From NCBI GenBank assembly GCA_030158665.1, contig JAOASM010000007.1:124001-188000 (forward strand): a DNA stretch of 64,000 nt. The letters are read 5' to 3'. Source of the stretch: Sediminibacterium sp. (GTDB lineage: Bacteria; Bacteroidota; Bacteroidia; Chitinophagales; Chitinophagaceae). The position numbers were made by a program, and so were the translations under genes. Shown piece by piece: positions 26,388 through 35,529 of the stretch. Each line of letters opens with the position of its first letter. Positions within the stretch are counted from its first letter, which is position 1. Under the pieces are notes generated by a model that saw nothing but the letters and a program-made list of their open reading frames with translations, had not been told where the DNA came from and did no database searches.

Positions 26388-27920
26388 GTGCAAGAAAAAG
26401 ACGACAAACCAAAGAGAGGACGCAAGCCTGTTGCTGCGCCTGCTCCAACAGCTAAAGCAGATACTGCTGCATCTAAACCAGCGCGCAAGCCGATTGCAAA
26501 AAAATCAGCTGAGCCTATAGAAGAGCCCAAGCGCAAAACAGCCGCTCCGGTTAAAATTCAAAAAGATCATTCCGAAGACGATAAAGCTTCTAAAATAGCA
26601 GCTGCATTATTTGGAGATGAATCTGCGGCAAGCCAAGCTCCTGCACCAGTAGCTAATCCAGAAGCTGCAACTGCACCTCAAGGTGACCAAACTGGGCAAA
26701 ACCCACAAGGCGGAGAACACCGCGGTCAAAGAGGTCCTGGTCAAGGGCAACACCCACACCATAATAGACATCAACCTAAAAAAGAACCCGTATTCAATGT
26801 GGAATTTGATGGCGCCATCGCATCTGAAGGTGTGTTGGAAATGATGCCTGATGGATATGGCTTTTTAAGAAGTTCTGATTATAACTATTTGTCTTCTCCA
26901 GATGATGTATATGTGTCTCCTTCACAAATAAAATTATTTGGATTAAAAACAGGTGACACCGTGCAAGGCACCGTGCGTCCGCCTAAAGAAGGTGAGAAAT
27001 ATTTTGCATTAACAAAGGTGGATTTTGTCAACGGAAAAAAACCAGACGAAATTCGTGATCGTATTCCTTTTGATTATTTAACTCCTTTATTTCCATACGA
27101 GAAATTAAATTTATATACCACTGCCAATAATTATAGTACGCGTATCATGGATTTATTTACGCCTATTGGTAAGGGTCAACGTGGATTATTGGTAGCTCAG
27201 CCAAAAGTGGGTAAGACCATGTTGTTGAAAGAAGTTGCCAATGCGATTGCTGCGAATCACCCAGAATGCTATTTGATGGTGGTGTTGGTGGATGAGCGTC
27301 CAGAGGAAGTAACAGATGTGGAGCGTTCTGTAAAAGCAGAAGTGATTGCATCTACCTTTGATGAACCAGCAGAAAAACACGTAAAGGTTTCTACAATGGC
27401 TTTACAAAAAGCAAAGCGCTTAGTAGAATGCGGACACGATGTGGTGATTTTATTAGATTCCATTACACGTTTAGCACGTGCACACAATACAGTTGCGCCA
27501 AGCTCTGGTAAGGTTTTATCAGGTGGTGTGGAAGCCAATGCAATGCAAAAACCAAAACAATTTTTTGGTGCTGCACGTAAAATTGAAAATGGCGGATCAC
27601 TTACAATCATTGCAACAGCGTTGGTTGATACAGGATCTAAAATGGATGAAGTGATCTTTGAAGAATTCAAGGGTACTGGTAATATGGAGTTGGTATTAGA
27701 TCGTCGTTTAGCGAACAAGCGTATCTTCCCTGCGATTGATTTAACGGGATCAAGCACACGTCGTGATGATTTATTACTAGACAAAGAAGTATTACAGAGA
27801 ATGAATATCCTTCGTTTATTCTTGAACGACATGAATACCGACGAAGCAATGAATGAATTATTAAAACGTATGCGTGGCACTAAAGACAACGAAGAGTTTT
27901 TAGCCAGCATGAATAGATAA
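26388..27920 (+). CDS. rho: Transcription termination factor Rho
   Basis: The hexameric RNA helicase that ends transcription, 510 residues. The first roughly 130 residues are disordered and low-complexity: [14 protein letters not shown], then a Gln/Gly/His-rich stretch ([19 protein letters not shown]). The RNA-binding domain follows ([31 protein letters not shown]). Walker A is [11 protein letters not shown], Walker [17 protein letters not shown], and the Q/R-loop region [18 protein letters not shown] is intact. The start appears to be GTG at 26388; no in-frame ATG precedes it. The long disordered N-terminus is typical of Bacteroidota Rho. Confidence 0.97.
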   Translation: MQEKDDKPKRGRKPVAAPAPTAKADTAASKPARKPIAKKSAEPIEEPKRKTAAPVKIQKDHSEDDKASKIAAALFGDESAASQAPAPVANPEAATAPQGDQTGQNPQGGEHRGQRGPGQGQHPHHNRHQPKKEPVFNVEFDGAIASEGVLEMMPDGYGFLRSSDYNYLSSPDDVYVSPSQIKLFGLKTGDTVQGTVRPPKEGEKYFALTKVDFVNGKKPDEIRDRIPFDYLTPLFPYEKLNLYTTANNYSTRIMDLFTPIGKGQRGLLVAQPKVGKTMLLKEVANAIAANHPECYLMVVLVDERPEEVTDVERSVKAEVIASTFDEPAEKHVKVSTMALQKAKRLVECGHDVVILLDSITRLARAHNTVAPSSGKVLSGGVEANAMQKPKQFFGAARKIENGGSLTIIATALVDTGSKMDEVIFEEFKGTGNMELVLDRRLANKRIFPAIDLTGSSTRRDDLLLDKEVLQRMNILRLFLNDMNTDEAMNELLKRMRGTKDNEEFLASMNR

Positions 27921-27921
27921 A

Positions 27922-27961
27922 AATAATGCCCTTACAAAAAGTTAAGGGCATTATTTTTTTT
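27922..27961 (+). terminator. Intrinsic terminator after rho, possibly bidirectional
   Basis: AATAATGCCCTTA pairs with TAAGGGCATTATT (13 bp) followed by a T-run. On the minus strand the same stem is followed by TTATTTTTATC, so it can also end polA transcripts. Confidence 0.88.
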
Positions 27962-27977
27962 ACTCTTATGATTTTTT

Positions 27978-28005
27978 CAGCACCCCCCCATAAACGAGGG
28001 TGCTG
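27978..28005. terminator. Second hairpin between rho and polA
   Basis: CAGCACCC (27978-27985) pairs with GGGTGCTG (27998-28005), loop containing CCCC. It lacks a clean T-run on either side and lies 14 nt after the polA stop; perhaps a stabilising 3' hairpin. Confidence 0.4.
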
Positions 28006-28018
28006 ATTTATTTTAACC

Positions 28019-30934
28019 CTAATGCGCTTCAAGCCAATTTTTACCAACGCCCAACTCTGCTTCTACCGGAACCCCGTTGGGTAGTTCCATTGCCGTGGTC
28101 ATGCAGGATAAGATTAGTTCTTTTAGTGCTGGCAATTCGGACTCTACCGCATCAAACACCAATTCATCATGCACCTGTAAGATCATTTTAGATTCCCAAT
28201 GTTTCTTTTTCATTTCTTGATGAATCTTAATCATCGCTAGTTTAATCATATCAGCCGCAGATCCTTGTATAGGAGAGTTGATGGCGTTGCGCTCAGCAAA
28301 GCCACGTACCGTAAAATTAGAGCTATTGATATCTCTTAACCAGCGTTTACGGCCCATCAATGTTTCAACAAACCCTTGTTCTTTAGCCTTGTTGATTTGC
28401 TGATCCATGTACAACTGAATATTGGGAAATTCTTTTTTATAATTATCAATGATCTCTTTTGCTTCTGTTCTGGAGATACCAAGGTTTTCTGCTAAGCCAA
28501 ATGCACCCTGTCCATAGATGATGCCAAAGTTGACACTCTTTGCTTTATAACGTTGCTCTTTGGTCACTTCTGTTTCTGCTATACCATATACTTTTGCGGC
28601 GGTAGCGGTGTGGATGTCTTTGCCTTGTTTAAATGCATCACACATATTCGGATCACCACTAATGGCAGCAACCACTCTTAATTCTATTTGTGAATAATCG
28701 GCACTCACTAAAATTCGAGATGGATCTCTAGGAATAAATGCTTTTCTCACTTCTCTGCCTCTTTCAGAACGTATTGGGATGTTTTGCAAATTTGGATTCG
28801 TGCTACTTAATCTTCCTGTCACAGCAACAGCTTGCGCATAGCTAGTGTGTATTCTTCCTGTTTTAGGATTTACGATGGCTGGCAAGGCATCCACATAAGT
28901 AGATTTTAATTTACTTAGTTCTCTGAAATTTAAAATGTCATCTACAATTTTATGTTTTGCTGCGAGCTTCGCCAATACATCTTCTCCGGTGGCGTATTGT
29001 CCTGTTTTTGTCTTCTTTGCTTTTGGATCAATTTTTAATATATCAAACAACACGTCGCCTAGTTGTTTTGGGGACGCAAGATTAAAGCGGACGCCCGCTT
29101 GCTCAAACACGCGCTCTTCGCTTATTTTAATATCATCCTCTAGGACCTTACTATACTCGTTCAAAAATTGTTCATCAACTTTAACACCCTCAAATTCCAT
29201 GTCTACCAAAACTTGCATCAAAGGATTTTCCACTTCTTCAAACACGCGCCTTACTTCACGCTTAGATAATAAAGGCTCAAAGCATTCTTTTAATTGTAAA
29301 GTGATGTCTGCGTCCTCTGCTGCATATTCGGTGATTTGGTCCAATGGCACATCGCGCATGGTACCTTGATTTTTTCCTTTTTTTCCAATCAAGTTTTCAA
29401 TACTCACTGGCTCGTATCCTAAAAACTGTTCACTAAGGATATCCATACTCCTTCTGCCTTCTGGCTCTATCACGTAGTGCGCCAGCATGGTATCAAATGT
29501 TTTTCCCTTTAACACAACGCCATACCATTTCAATACCAAGAAATCGTATTTTAAATTCTGTCCAATCCAGGTAATTGTTTCGTCTTCAAATAATGATTTT
29601 AGTTTTCCTAAAATATGTTTTGCACCATCTACACCATCGCCGTCGTTGGCAACTGGCAAATAGTATCCCTCGTGAATCGTATTTGAAAAACTCAAACCCA
29701 CCAATTGCACATTGTTGGCATCAATTCCAGTTGTTTCTGTATCGATACAAATTTCTTTTTTAGCGCTTATCTTTTTTATAAAAGCTTCAATTGCGTCATC
29801 GCCAACAATGGTTTCATATTGATGAGGTGTATTCGAAATGTTTTTATTTGCAATTAATTTAGGCAAATCTGAATCCGCTTCTTCATCCGCTTCGTAGCCG
29901 GGATTGCCTGGCTCATCATTTGGCTCTAGCACCGACTGTGTTCCCGCCGTCGAATCCAATACAATTGTTTTGGTTTTTATGATTGGCTTTTTTGATTTAA
30001 CCTCGTTGCCAAATAAATCTGTTTGCACTTCAGGATCTTGCGCTACCACCACTTCAAAATCACTACCCAGTATGCGTTTCCCAAGGGTCTTAAATTCAAG
30101 TAGATTAAAAATTTCTGTTAATGCGGGAATATTTTTTTCTGATAATTTATAATCTTCTTCGTGAAACTGCACCGGAACATTGGTGATGATGGTCGCTAAT
30201 TTTTTACTCATGATAGCAGAATCTTTTCCTGCTCTCACTTTTTCGCCCATGGCGCCTTTTATTTTATCTGCATTCGCTAACACCCCCTCGAGCGTATCGT
30301 ACTCTTTTAATAATTTAGCTGCCGTCTTTTCGCCCACACCAGGGATGCCCGGAATGTTGTCTGCTGCATCACCCATCAAGCCCAACATATCTACCACTTG
30401 GTCTACACGGGCGATGTCCCACTTTGCTTTAATTTTTTCTGCATCCAATATTTCTCTTTCATTACCAAATGCTGGTGGCTTCCACATATACACATTCTCT
30501 TTCACCAATAATTGTCCATAATCCTTATCTGGGGTAACCATATATACTTCGTATCCCATATCGGCCGCCTGCCAAGCTAATGTACCTATCACGTCATCTG
30601 CCTCATAACCATCACACTCCACAACTGGAATGTTAAATCCTTCGATGATGGCTTTTATATGAGGAAGCGAACTTAATAGGTCTTCTGGAGCAGCTTCTCT
30701 GTTTGCTTTATAATCGGTAAAATCGGTATGGCGCTCTGTAGGTGCGTGTGTATCAAAACATACTGCAATATGTGAAGGATTTTCCTTTTTAATAATCTCT
30801 AATAAGGTATTGGTAAAACCAAATTGTGCGTTGGTGTTGATTCCGGTACTCGTGATTCTTGGCGTACGGATTAAAGCATAATATGCCCTGTAAATCAAGG
30901 CCAGCGCATCTAGTAAATACAATTTTTTAGACAT
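28019..30934 (-). CDS. polA: DNA polymerase I
   Basis: Repair and Okazaki-fragment polymerase, 971 residues, with all three domains. The 5'-3' exonuclease is N-terminal (YLLDALALIYRAYYAL; ECDGYEADDVIGTLAW; VDMLGLMGDAADNIPGIPGVG). The 3'-5' proofreading domain looks active: ICIDTETTGID with the first two acidic ligands, then TWIGQNLKYDFLVL and YAAEDADITLQL. The polymerase domain has motif A LVSADYSQIELR, the O-helix KSVNFGIIYGQGAFGLA and motif C LQVHDELVFD. An acidic linker (about 320-370) is lineage-specific. The gene converges with rho. Confidence 0.97.
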   Translation of the reverse strand: MSKKLYLLDALALIYRAYYALIRTPRITSTGINTNAQFGFTNTLLEIIKKENPSHIAVCFDTHAPTERHTDFTDYKANREAAPEDLLSSLPHIKAIIEGFNIPVVECDGYEADDVIGTLAWQAADMGYEVYMVTPDKDYGQLLVKENVYMWKPPAFGNEREILDAEKIKAKWDIARVDQVVDMLGLMGDAADNIPGIPGVGEKTAAKLLKEYDTLEGVLANADKIKGAMGEKVRAGKDSAIMSKKLATIITNVPVQFHEEDYKLSEKNIPALTEIFNLLEFKTLGKRILGSDFEVVVAQDPEVQTDLFGNEVKSKKPIIKTKTIVLDSTAGTQSVLEPNDEPGNPGYEADEEADSDLPKLIANKNISNTPHQYETIVGDDAIEAFIKKISAKKEICIDTETTGIDANNVQLVGLSFSNTIHEGYYLPVANDGDGVDGAKHILGKLKSLFEDETITWIGQNLKYDFLVLKWYGVVLKGKTFDTMLAHYVIEPEGRRSMDILSEQFLGYEPVSIENLIGKKGKNQGTMRDVPLDQITEYAAEDADITLQLKECFEPLLSKREVRRVFEEVENPLMQVLVDMEFEGVKVDEQFLNEYSKVLEDDIKISEERVFEQAGVRFNLASPKQLGDVLFDILKIDPKAKKTKTGQYATGEDVLAKLAAKHKIVDDILNFRELSKLKSTYVDALPAIVNPKTGRIHTSYAQAVAVTGRLSSTNPNLQNIPIRSERGREVRKAFIPRDPSRILVSADYSQIELRVVAAISGDPNMCDAFKQGKDIHTATAAKVYGIAETEVTKEQRYKAKSVNFGIIYGQGAFGLAENLGISRTEAKEIIDNYKKEFPNIQLYMDQQINKAKEQGFVETLMGRKRWLRDINSSNFTVRGFAERNAINSPIQGSAADMIKLAMIKIHQEMKKKHWESKMILQVHDELVFDAVESELPALKELILSCMTTAMELPNGVPVEAELGVGKNWLEAH

Positions 30935-30949
30935 AGCGCTAAGTTAGCC

Positions 30950-30989
30950 AAAAAAAATCCTCCCAGTTCAGATTTACCGAGCTGGGAGG
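30950..30989 (-). terminator. Intrinsic terminator after the amidohydrolase pair
   Basis: CCTCCCAG (30959-30966) pairs with CTGGGAGG (30982-30989); on the minus strand the stem runs into A then eight T. It lies 63 nt beyond the stop at 31053. Confidence 0.8.
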
Positions 30990-31000
30990 AAACTTATTTT

Positions 31001-31041
31001 TCCACCTGTACAATTCTAATAGTTATCGAATTGCAGGTGGA
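31001..31041. repeat. Long imperfect hairpin upstream of the terminator
   Basis: TCCACCTG pairs with CAGGTGGA and, inside, CAATTC with GAATTG, parted by a 2-nt bulge (14 bp in total). It has no T-run on the minus strand, so it is not a standard terminator for the genes to its right. Confidence 0.5.
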
Positions 31042-31052
31042 TCGATTTTTGT

Positions 31053-32357
31053 TTATTTCAATTGATACTTATGCTTATAGCGCTCGTATAATTGCTTGCC
31101 TTTATTATCTAAAGACACGTTACGGCCCTGAATAAACGCCTGACCAATGACACTAGACTTCATGTCTAATAAATCACCATTGACAATTAAAAGGTTGGCA
31201 TCTTTACCCGATTCAATAGTGCCTGTTTTATCTTCAATGCCCAAAATTTTTGCCGCATTTAAAGTTACAGCGGAAAGCGCTTGTTCTTTGGTTAAACCAT
31301 AAGTAGCAGCCGTTCCAGCGTTGAAGGCTAGGTTACGAAAGCGACTTTGATCGTGTGTATCATTTAAACAAAACAACACACCTGCCTTTTGTAAAGCTGC
31401 CGGTGTTTTGTAGGGTTGATCCACATCATCATCTTCCATACTTGGTAAAGCATGTTGACGATCTAGTATAACTGGCACATTGTTTTCAGCTAATAAATCT
31501 GCAATCTGATAGGCTTCTGTTCCACCAACAATCACCAATTTAAATCCAAAAGATTTAGCTAGGTCCATTGCCAATAAAATTTGCTTTACTTCATTTGCGC
31601 GTACAAATAATTTTTGTTTGCCATCAAATAAACCACGCACCGCTTCTAATTTTAAATTGTTCGCAGCATGTGTTTTTTCTTGATAATATGCTTTAGCATC
31701 TGTGAAGAATTGTTTGATGGTTTCAATTTTATCCATTGCTGTTTTTACCGGATCGCCGCCAGGACCAGGACGCATGAACGCCATACGACCACCGCGACGA
31801 GGCATTAAGCTTGGCATATTGATATACAAGCCATTATCCATTTTATAAGCAGCGTCTTCATAATTCCAAGCGTCTAATTGTACTACGCTTGCTTGGCCTT
31901 CGATTAGTTCACCCTGTGGTGCAACGCCTGCTAATAGAATTCCGTTCTCGCGCAACACGCCGATTATTTTTGAATCCGTATTGTAGGCAACAATAGATCT
32001 AATGTTAGCGTTGTTCTCTCCAATCTCTGCGTAGTCATTGCTACCACGCACACCAGCACTGATTTCTCTAAGTCCTAAATCAGATGTTGGTAAGATCAAA
32101 CCTGGATAAACTTGTTTTCCCGTTCCATCAATGACTGTGGCACCGGCTGGCACAACTACGTTGCCCACTCCAATGATTTTTCCATTTTCAAACGCAACCG
32201 AAGCGTCTGTCAATGTAGTTCCGTTTCCAACGTGAACTGTTGTATGTGTAATAACGGTCACACCCTTTTGTGGTGCAGCTGGATACACATTGTCTTGTGC
32301 ACTTGCAGTTAAACCTAACAATGCAAGAGCAAAAATGCTTAAATATTTCTTTTGCAT
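31053..32357 (-). CDS. Amidohydrolase-superfamily protein lacking the HxH metal motif
   Basis: A 434-residue exported protein (signal peptide KYLSIFALALLGLTASAQ) of the amidohydrolase superfamily. The N-terminal beta-sandwich (ASVAFENGKIIGVGNVVVPAGATVIDGTGKQVYPGLIL) and the C-terminal return (ALSAVTLNAAKILGIEDKTGTIESGKDANLLIVNGD) are typical. Where active enzymes read PGFIDxHxH this one has PGLILPTSDLGL, so the first two metal ligands are missing and catalysis by the usual mechanism is unlikely. It starts 3 nt after the stop of the two-domain amidohydrolase gene, with which it must be co-expressed, perhaps as a subunit or scaffold. Confidence 0.83.
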   Translation of the reverse strand: MQKKYLSIFALALLGLTASAQDNVYPAAPQKGVTVITHTTVHVGNGTTLTDASVAFENGKIIGVGNVVVPAGATVIDGTGKQVYPGLILPTSDLGLREISAGVRGSNDYAEIGENNANIRSIVAYNTDSKIIGVLRENGILLAGVAPQGELIEGQASVVQLDAWNYEDAAYKMDNGLYINMPSLMPRRGGRMAFMRPGPGGDPVKTAMDKIETIKQFFTDAKAYYQEKTHAANNLKLEAVRGLFDGKQKLFVRANEVKQILLAMDLAKSFGFKLVIVGGTEAYQIADLLAENNVPVILDRQHALPSMEDDDVDQPYKTPAALQKAGVLFCLNDTHDQSRFRNLAFNAGTAATYGLTKEQALSAVTLNAAKILGIEDKTGTIESGKDANLLIVNGDLLDMKSSVIGQAFIQGRNVSLDNKGKQLYERYKHKYQLK

Positions 32358-32360
32358 GGT

Positions 32361-35300
32361 TTAGTTTTTTTGAGATTCGTAAATAGTGTTAAGATCTTCG
32401 TTATGATCATGATCTCCACACTCTAATAATATTTGCGTGCTAGGTGTTGCTGGTCTTGTTGGCATGCCAGCTCTTTTGTCGCCTAGCATTTTTTGGATCA
32501 GCTTTGTTCTTTCTGCTGTTACTTGTTTGCTACGCTCCGCGTCTTTTTCACGATCAAAATAAACTGTACCATCAACAATAGTGTATAAAGATTTTGCGTA
32601 GATGCTTAATGGATTTTCGCTCCATAAAACCACGTCTGCGTCTTTACCCACTTTGATGCTTCCTACTTTATTGTCGACATGAAGCGCCTTAGCTGGATTT
32701 AGTGTAACCATTTTGAAAGCTTCATCTTCAGACACACCGCCGTATTTTACAATTTTACCCGCCTCTTGATTTAAGCGTCGAGCCATTTCAGCATCATCAG
32801 AGTTGATGACTGTGTTTACACCAACATTGTGCATGATTGCCGCATTGTATGCAATAGCGTCTGTTACTTCGGTTTTATAAGCGAACCAGTCAGAAAAAGT
32901 GGCAGCACTTGAACCATGCTTTTTCATTTTATCTGCAACCTTATAGCCATCTAAAATGTGCGTAAAGGTATTGATATTAAAATCGTAGCCTTGTGCGTTG
33001 AATTTCTCAATAGCGCGCATTGCATAAGTAATTTCTGTTTGTACATAAGAGTGACAAGTAATAAAGCGTTTTTTATTCATGATCTCAGTCAATGCCTCTA
33101 ATTCCAAATCTCTTCTTGTTGTTGTTGGATTTGCTTTCATAGATTTTTGATAATCAACTGCTCTATCAAATGCATCCGTCAAAACTTCTTCTACGCCCAT
33201 TCTTGTGTCTGGAAAACGATTGTTGTTTGTTGAGGTTGTACGCTTCACGTTTTCACCTAAAGCAAATTTGATGAAAGGGTCTGCACCTGCAAATTTCAAT
33301 CCTTCGTCTGTGGTACCCCATCTTAATTTAATCAATTGCGTTTGACCGCCAATGGTATTAGCGCTTCCGTGTAAGATATGAGATGATGTAACACCACCAC
33401 TTAGTTGACGATAAATATTAATGTCCTCTGGGTTCATGTTGTCACCAACGCGAACTTCAGCGGTTACAGATTGTGCGCCTTCGTTGATAGACAATGCGCC
33501 TATGTGAGAATGCTCGTCAATAATACCAGGACTTAAATATTTACCAGTACCGTCAATGATTCTTGCACCAGTCTCTGTTAATCCCTTTCCAATTTTTGCA
33601 ATTTTACCCGCCTTTAATAAAACATCGGTGTTTTGCAATTTGCCTTCTTTTTCATTCGTCCACACCGTTGCGTTCTTAATTAAAATTGTTTCTTGTTGCG
33701 GTATAGATTCATTACCCAATCCAACAAACGGATAGGTAACCTTTGAAACCAATTTCACAGGCTCCGCGGTTTTCTTTTCTTCTGCCGCTGCAGTTGCAGG
33801 TGCAACCAAACTCGCAGACCAGGTTAATTTACCACCCTTTGCATCTGTTCCATATCCATTCCATGCGCCACCAGCAATTACACCACTTAGGCGAATGCTT
33901 TCAACACCACGACCTTTTCTTTCTGGAAAACTAATCTTTACTAAAGATTCGTTCACTGCAATTTTTGCAGCCAGGGTGTCTGTTCCTATAATATTCGCAG
34001 ATAAATCTTTTTTAATGTCAACAGAGTAATCTGTTTTTACACCAGCGTTGTTAATAGTTAACTTGTATTTGCCAGCAAAGTTGTTCCACTCTGCGCCATT
34101 CACATCATACTTATTTCCTTGAATCCAGTTTTCAATAATTTTTGCATTGCTATTAAAAATAGGCTCTGTTGTAATTAAGAAGTTAGCCAATTTACCCGCC
34201 TCTAAAGATCCAACTTGATCATAAACACCAATTTGTTGTGCAGGTATCTTTGTCAATGCTTCTAATGCTTTGGTTTCAGAAAGGCCATATTGAATTGCTT
34301 TTCTAAGATTTGACAAAAACTGTTTTCCATCTCTCATATCAGCTGCGCTGATGCTGAAACTGATTCCAGCTTTTTCAAATGCTGCAGGGTTGGTTGGAGC
34401 CAATTCCCAATGTTTCATTTCTGCTAAAGAAACAAATCTTGCATCATTCGCGTCTTCTACATCTAAGGCTGCAGGAAAGTCAAGACCTAATATATAAGAA
34501 GCTTTTATTTTAGCTAGCTCGTCAATTCTTTGGTAACCATTGTCAGCGCCTCTAATAATATATTGTGTTCCAAATTCTTTTGCAATACGATCTGCTCTAA
34601 GCGTAGACCATTTATCGTCAGCAACAAAAATTTGAGGCAAGCTTGCGTTTGCATTAAATGCTTCAAGTGATAAATTTACCCCCTCCGTTGTAGGCTTGGT
34701 TGCATACCATTTTGCATCTAAATAAGTTTGACGCAACAATGCAATGCTACCCATTAAACTACTTGGATAAGATTGTGTAGAGATCCCTTTATCAAAAGAA
34801 AACACTTGCGCTGCTTTTGATTTTAAAATGCTATTGTTTTCGTTTGTACCAGCCAAGGTAACTACCGCGCCTGTTCCTCTAGCGATACCATCCTTAACAT
34901 GTGTAAACACAACACCATATCCGTTGTTTCTAAAACCTACTGCTGTTGCTTCGTCTATACTGAAAGATTCTACTGCGTTTACTTCTGGTTTAATTGCTTG
35001 GTTCCAGTTGTATGCACCAGCTTTACTTGAACCAAATTGTGCAGGCGCGCCGAAGTTAAATCCTGCTGCAGTTCGCTTTGGCGTATTCGCACCGTAATCT
35101 GTTAGAGGATCTACAAAACTTGGATAGATAAACTTACCATTACAGTCAACTATAATTGCTTCTTTTGGAATTTCAACTACTGCACCTACTGCAATAATTT
35201 TTCCTTGCTTAATCACAAGGGTTCCTTTTTCAATCTTAGTTTTTTCGTTTTGAACAATGGTTGCATTGGTAAATGCATACACACCAGTTCTCACATCTCT

Positions 35301-35384
35301 TACCCCATTAATTGGAAAAGACTCCTGCGCAAATGCAGCTGCTCCAATTACAAGCAAAAGAAGTGATAAAATAATCCTCCTCAT
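32361..35384 (-). CDS. Two-domain amidohydrolase-superfamily protein
   Basis: A 1007-residue exported protein (signal peptide RRIILSLLLLVIGAAAFAQ) with two amidohydrolase units in tandem. The first (about 25-430) lacks the metal motif: IYPSFVDPLTDYGAN replaces PGxIDxHxH. The second (about 565-1000) keeps it: SPGIIDEHSHIGAL, with further histidines in FITCHSYVQTEI and NTFTHILDGYKVADKM and an Asp in INSDDAEMARRL. A linker domain of about 120 residues (GKYKLTINNAGVKTDYSVDI) separates them. Only the second unit should be catalytic, as a periplasmic peptidase or amidase; the substrate is unknown. Confidence 0.85.
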   Translation of the reverse strand: MRRIILSLLLLVIGAAAFAQESFPINGVRDVRTGVYAFTNATIVQNEKTKIEKGTLVIKQGKIIAVGAVVEIPKEAIIVDCNGKFIYPSFVDPLTDYGANTPKRTAAGFNFGAPAQFGSSKAGAYNWNQAIKPEVNAVESFSIDEATAVGFRNNGYGVVFTHVKDGIARGTGAVVTLAGTNENNSILKSKAAQVFSFDKGISTQSYPSSLMGSIALLRQTYLDAKWYATKPTTEGVNLSLEAFNANASLPQIFVADDKWSTLRADRIAKEFGTQYIIRGADNGYQRIDELAKIKASYILGLDFPAALDVEDANDARFVSLAEMKHWELAPTNPAAFEKAGISFSISAADMRDGKQFLSNLRKAIQYGLSETKALEALTKIPAQQIGVYDQVGSLEAGKLANFLITTEPIFNSNAKIIENWIQGNKYDVNGAEWNNFAGKYKLTINNAGVKTDYSVDIKKDLSANIIGTDTLAAKIAVNESLVKISFPERKGRGVESIRLSGVIAGGAWNGYGTDAKGGKLTWSASLVAPATAAAEEKKTAEPVKLVSKVTYPFVGLGNESIPQQETILIKNATVWTNEKEGKLQNTDVLLKAGKIAKIGKGLTETGARIIDGTGKYLSPGIIDEHSHIGALSINEGAQSVTAEVRVGDNMNPEDINIYRQLSGGVTSSHILHGSANTIGGQTQLIKLRWGTTDEGLKFAGADPFIKFALGENVKRTTSTNNNRFPDTRMGVEEVLTDAFDRAVDYQKSMKANPTTTRRDLELEALTEIMNKKRFITCHSYVQTEITYAMRAIEKFNAQGYDFNINTFTHILDGYKVADKMKKHGSSAATFSDWFAYKTEVTDAIAYNAAIMHNVGVNTVINSDDAEMARRLNQEAGKIVKYGGVSEDEAFKMVTLNPAKALHVDNKVGSIKVGKDADVVLWSENPLSIYAKSLYTIVDGTVYFDREKDAERSKQVTAERTKLIQKMLGDKRAGMPTRPATPSTQILLECGDHDHNEDLNTIYESQKN

Positions 35385-35529
35385 ACGCGGTTGATTTTAG
35401 TTTTGAATAAAAAAATATTTGCCAAATTGTAGACCCCGTTTTTAGGGAAAAATTTTGGAAACTCATCTTTCTAAAGCTACTAAAAACAACGATTCAACAG
35501 AGTGGTTGTTTTGTTTTTTTGATAAATGG

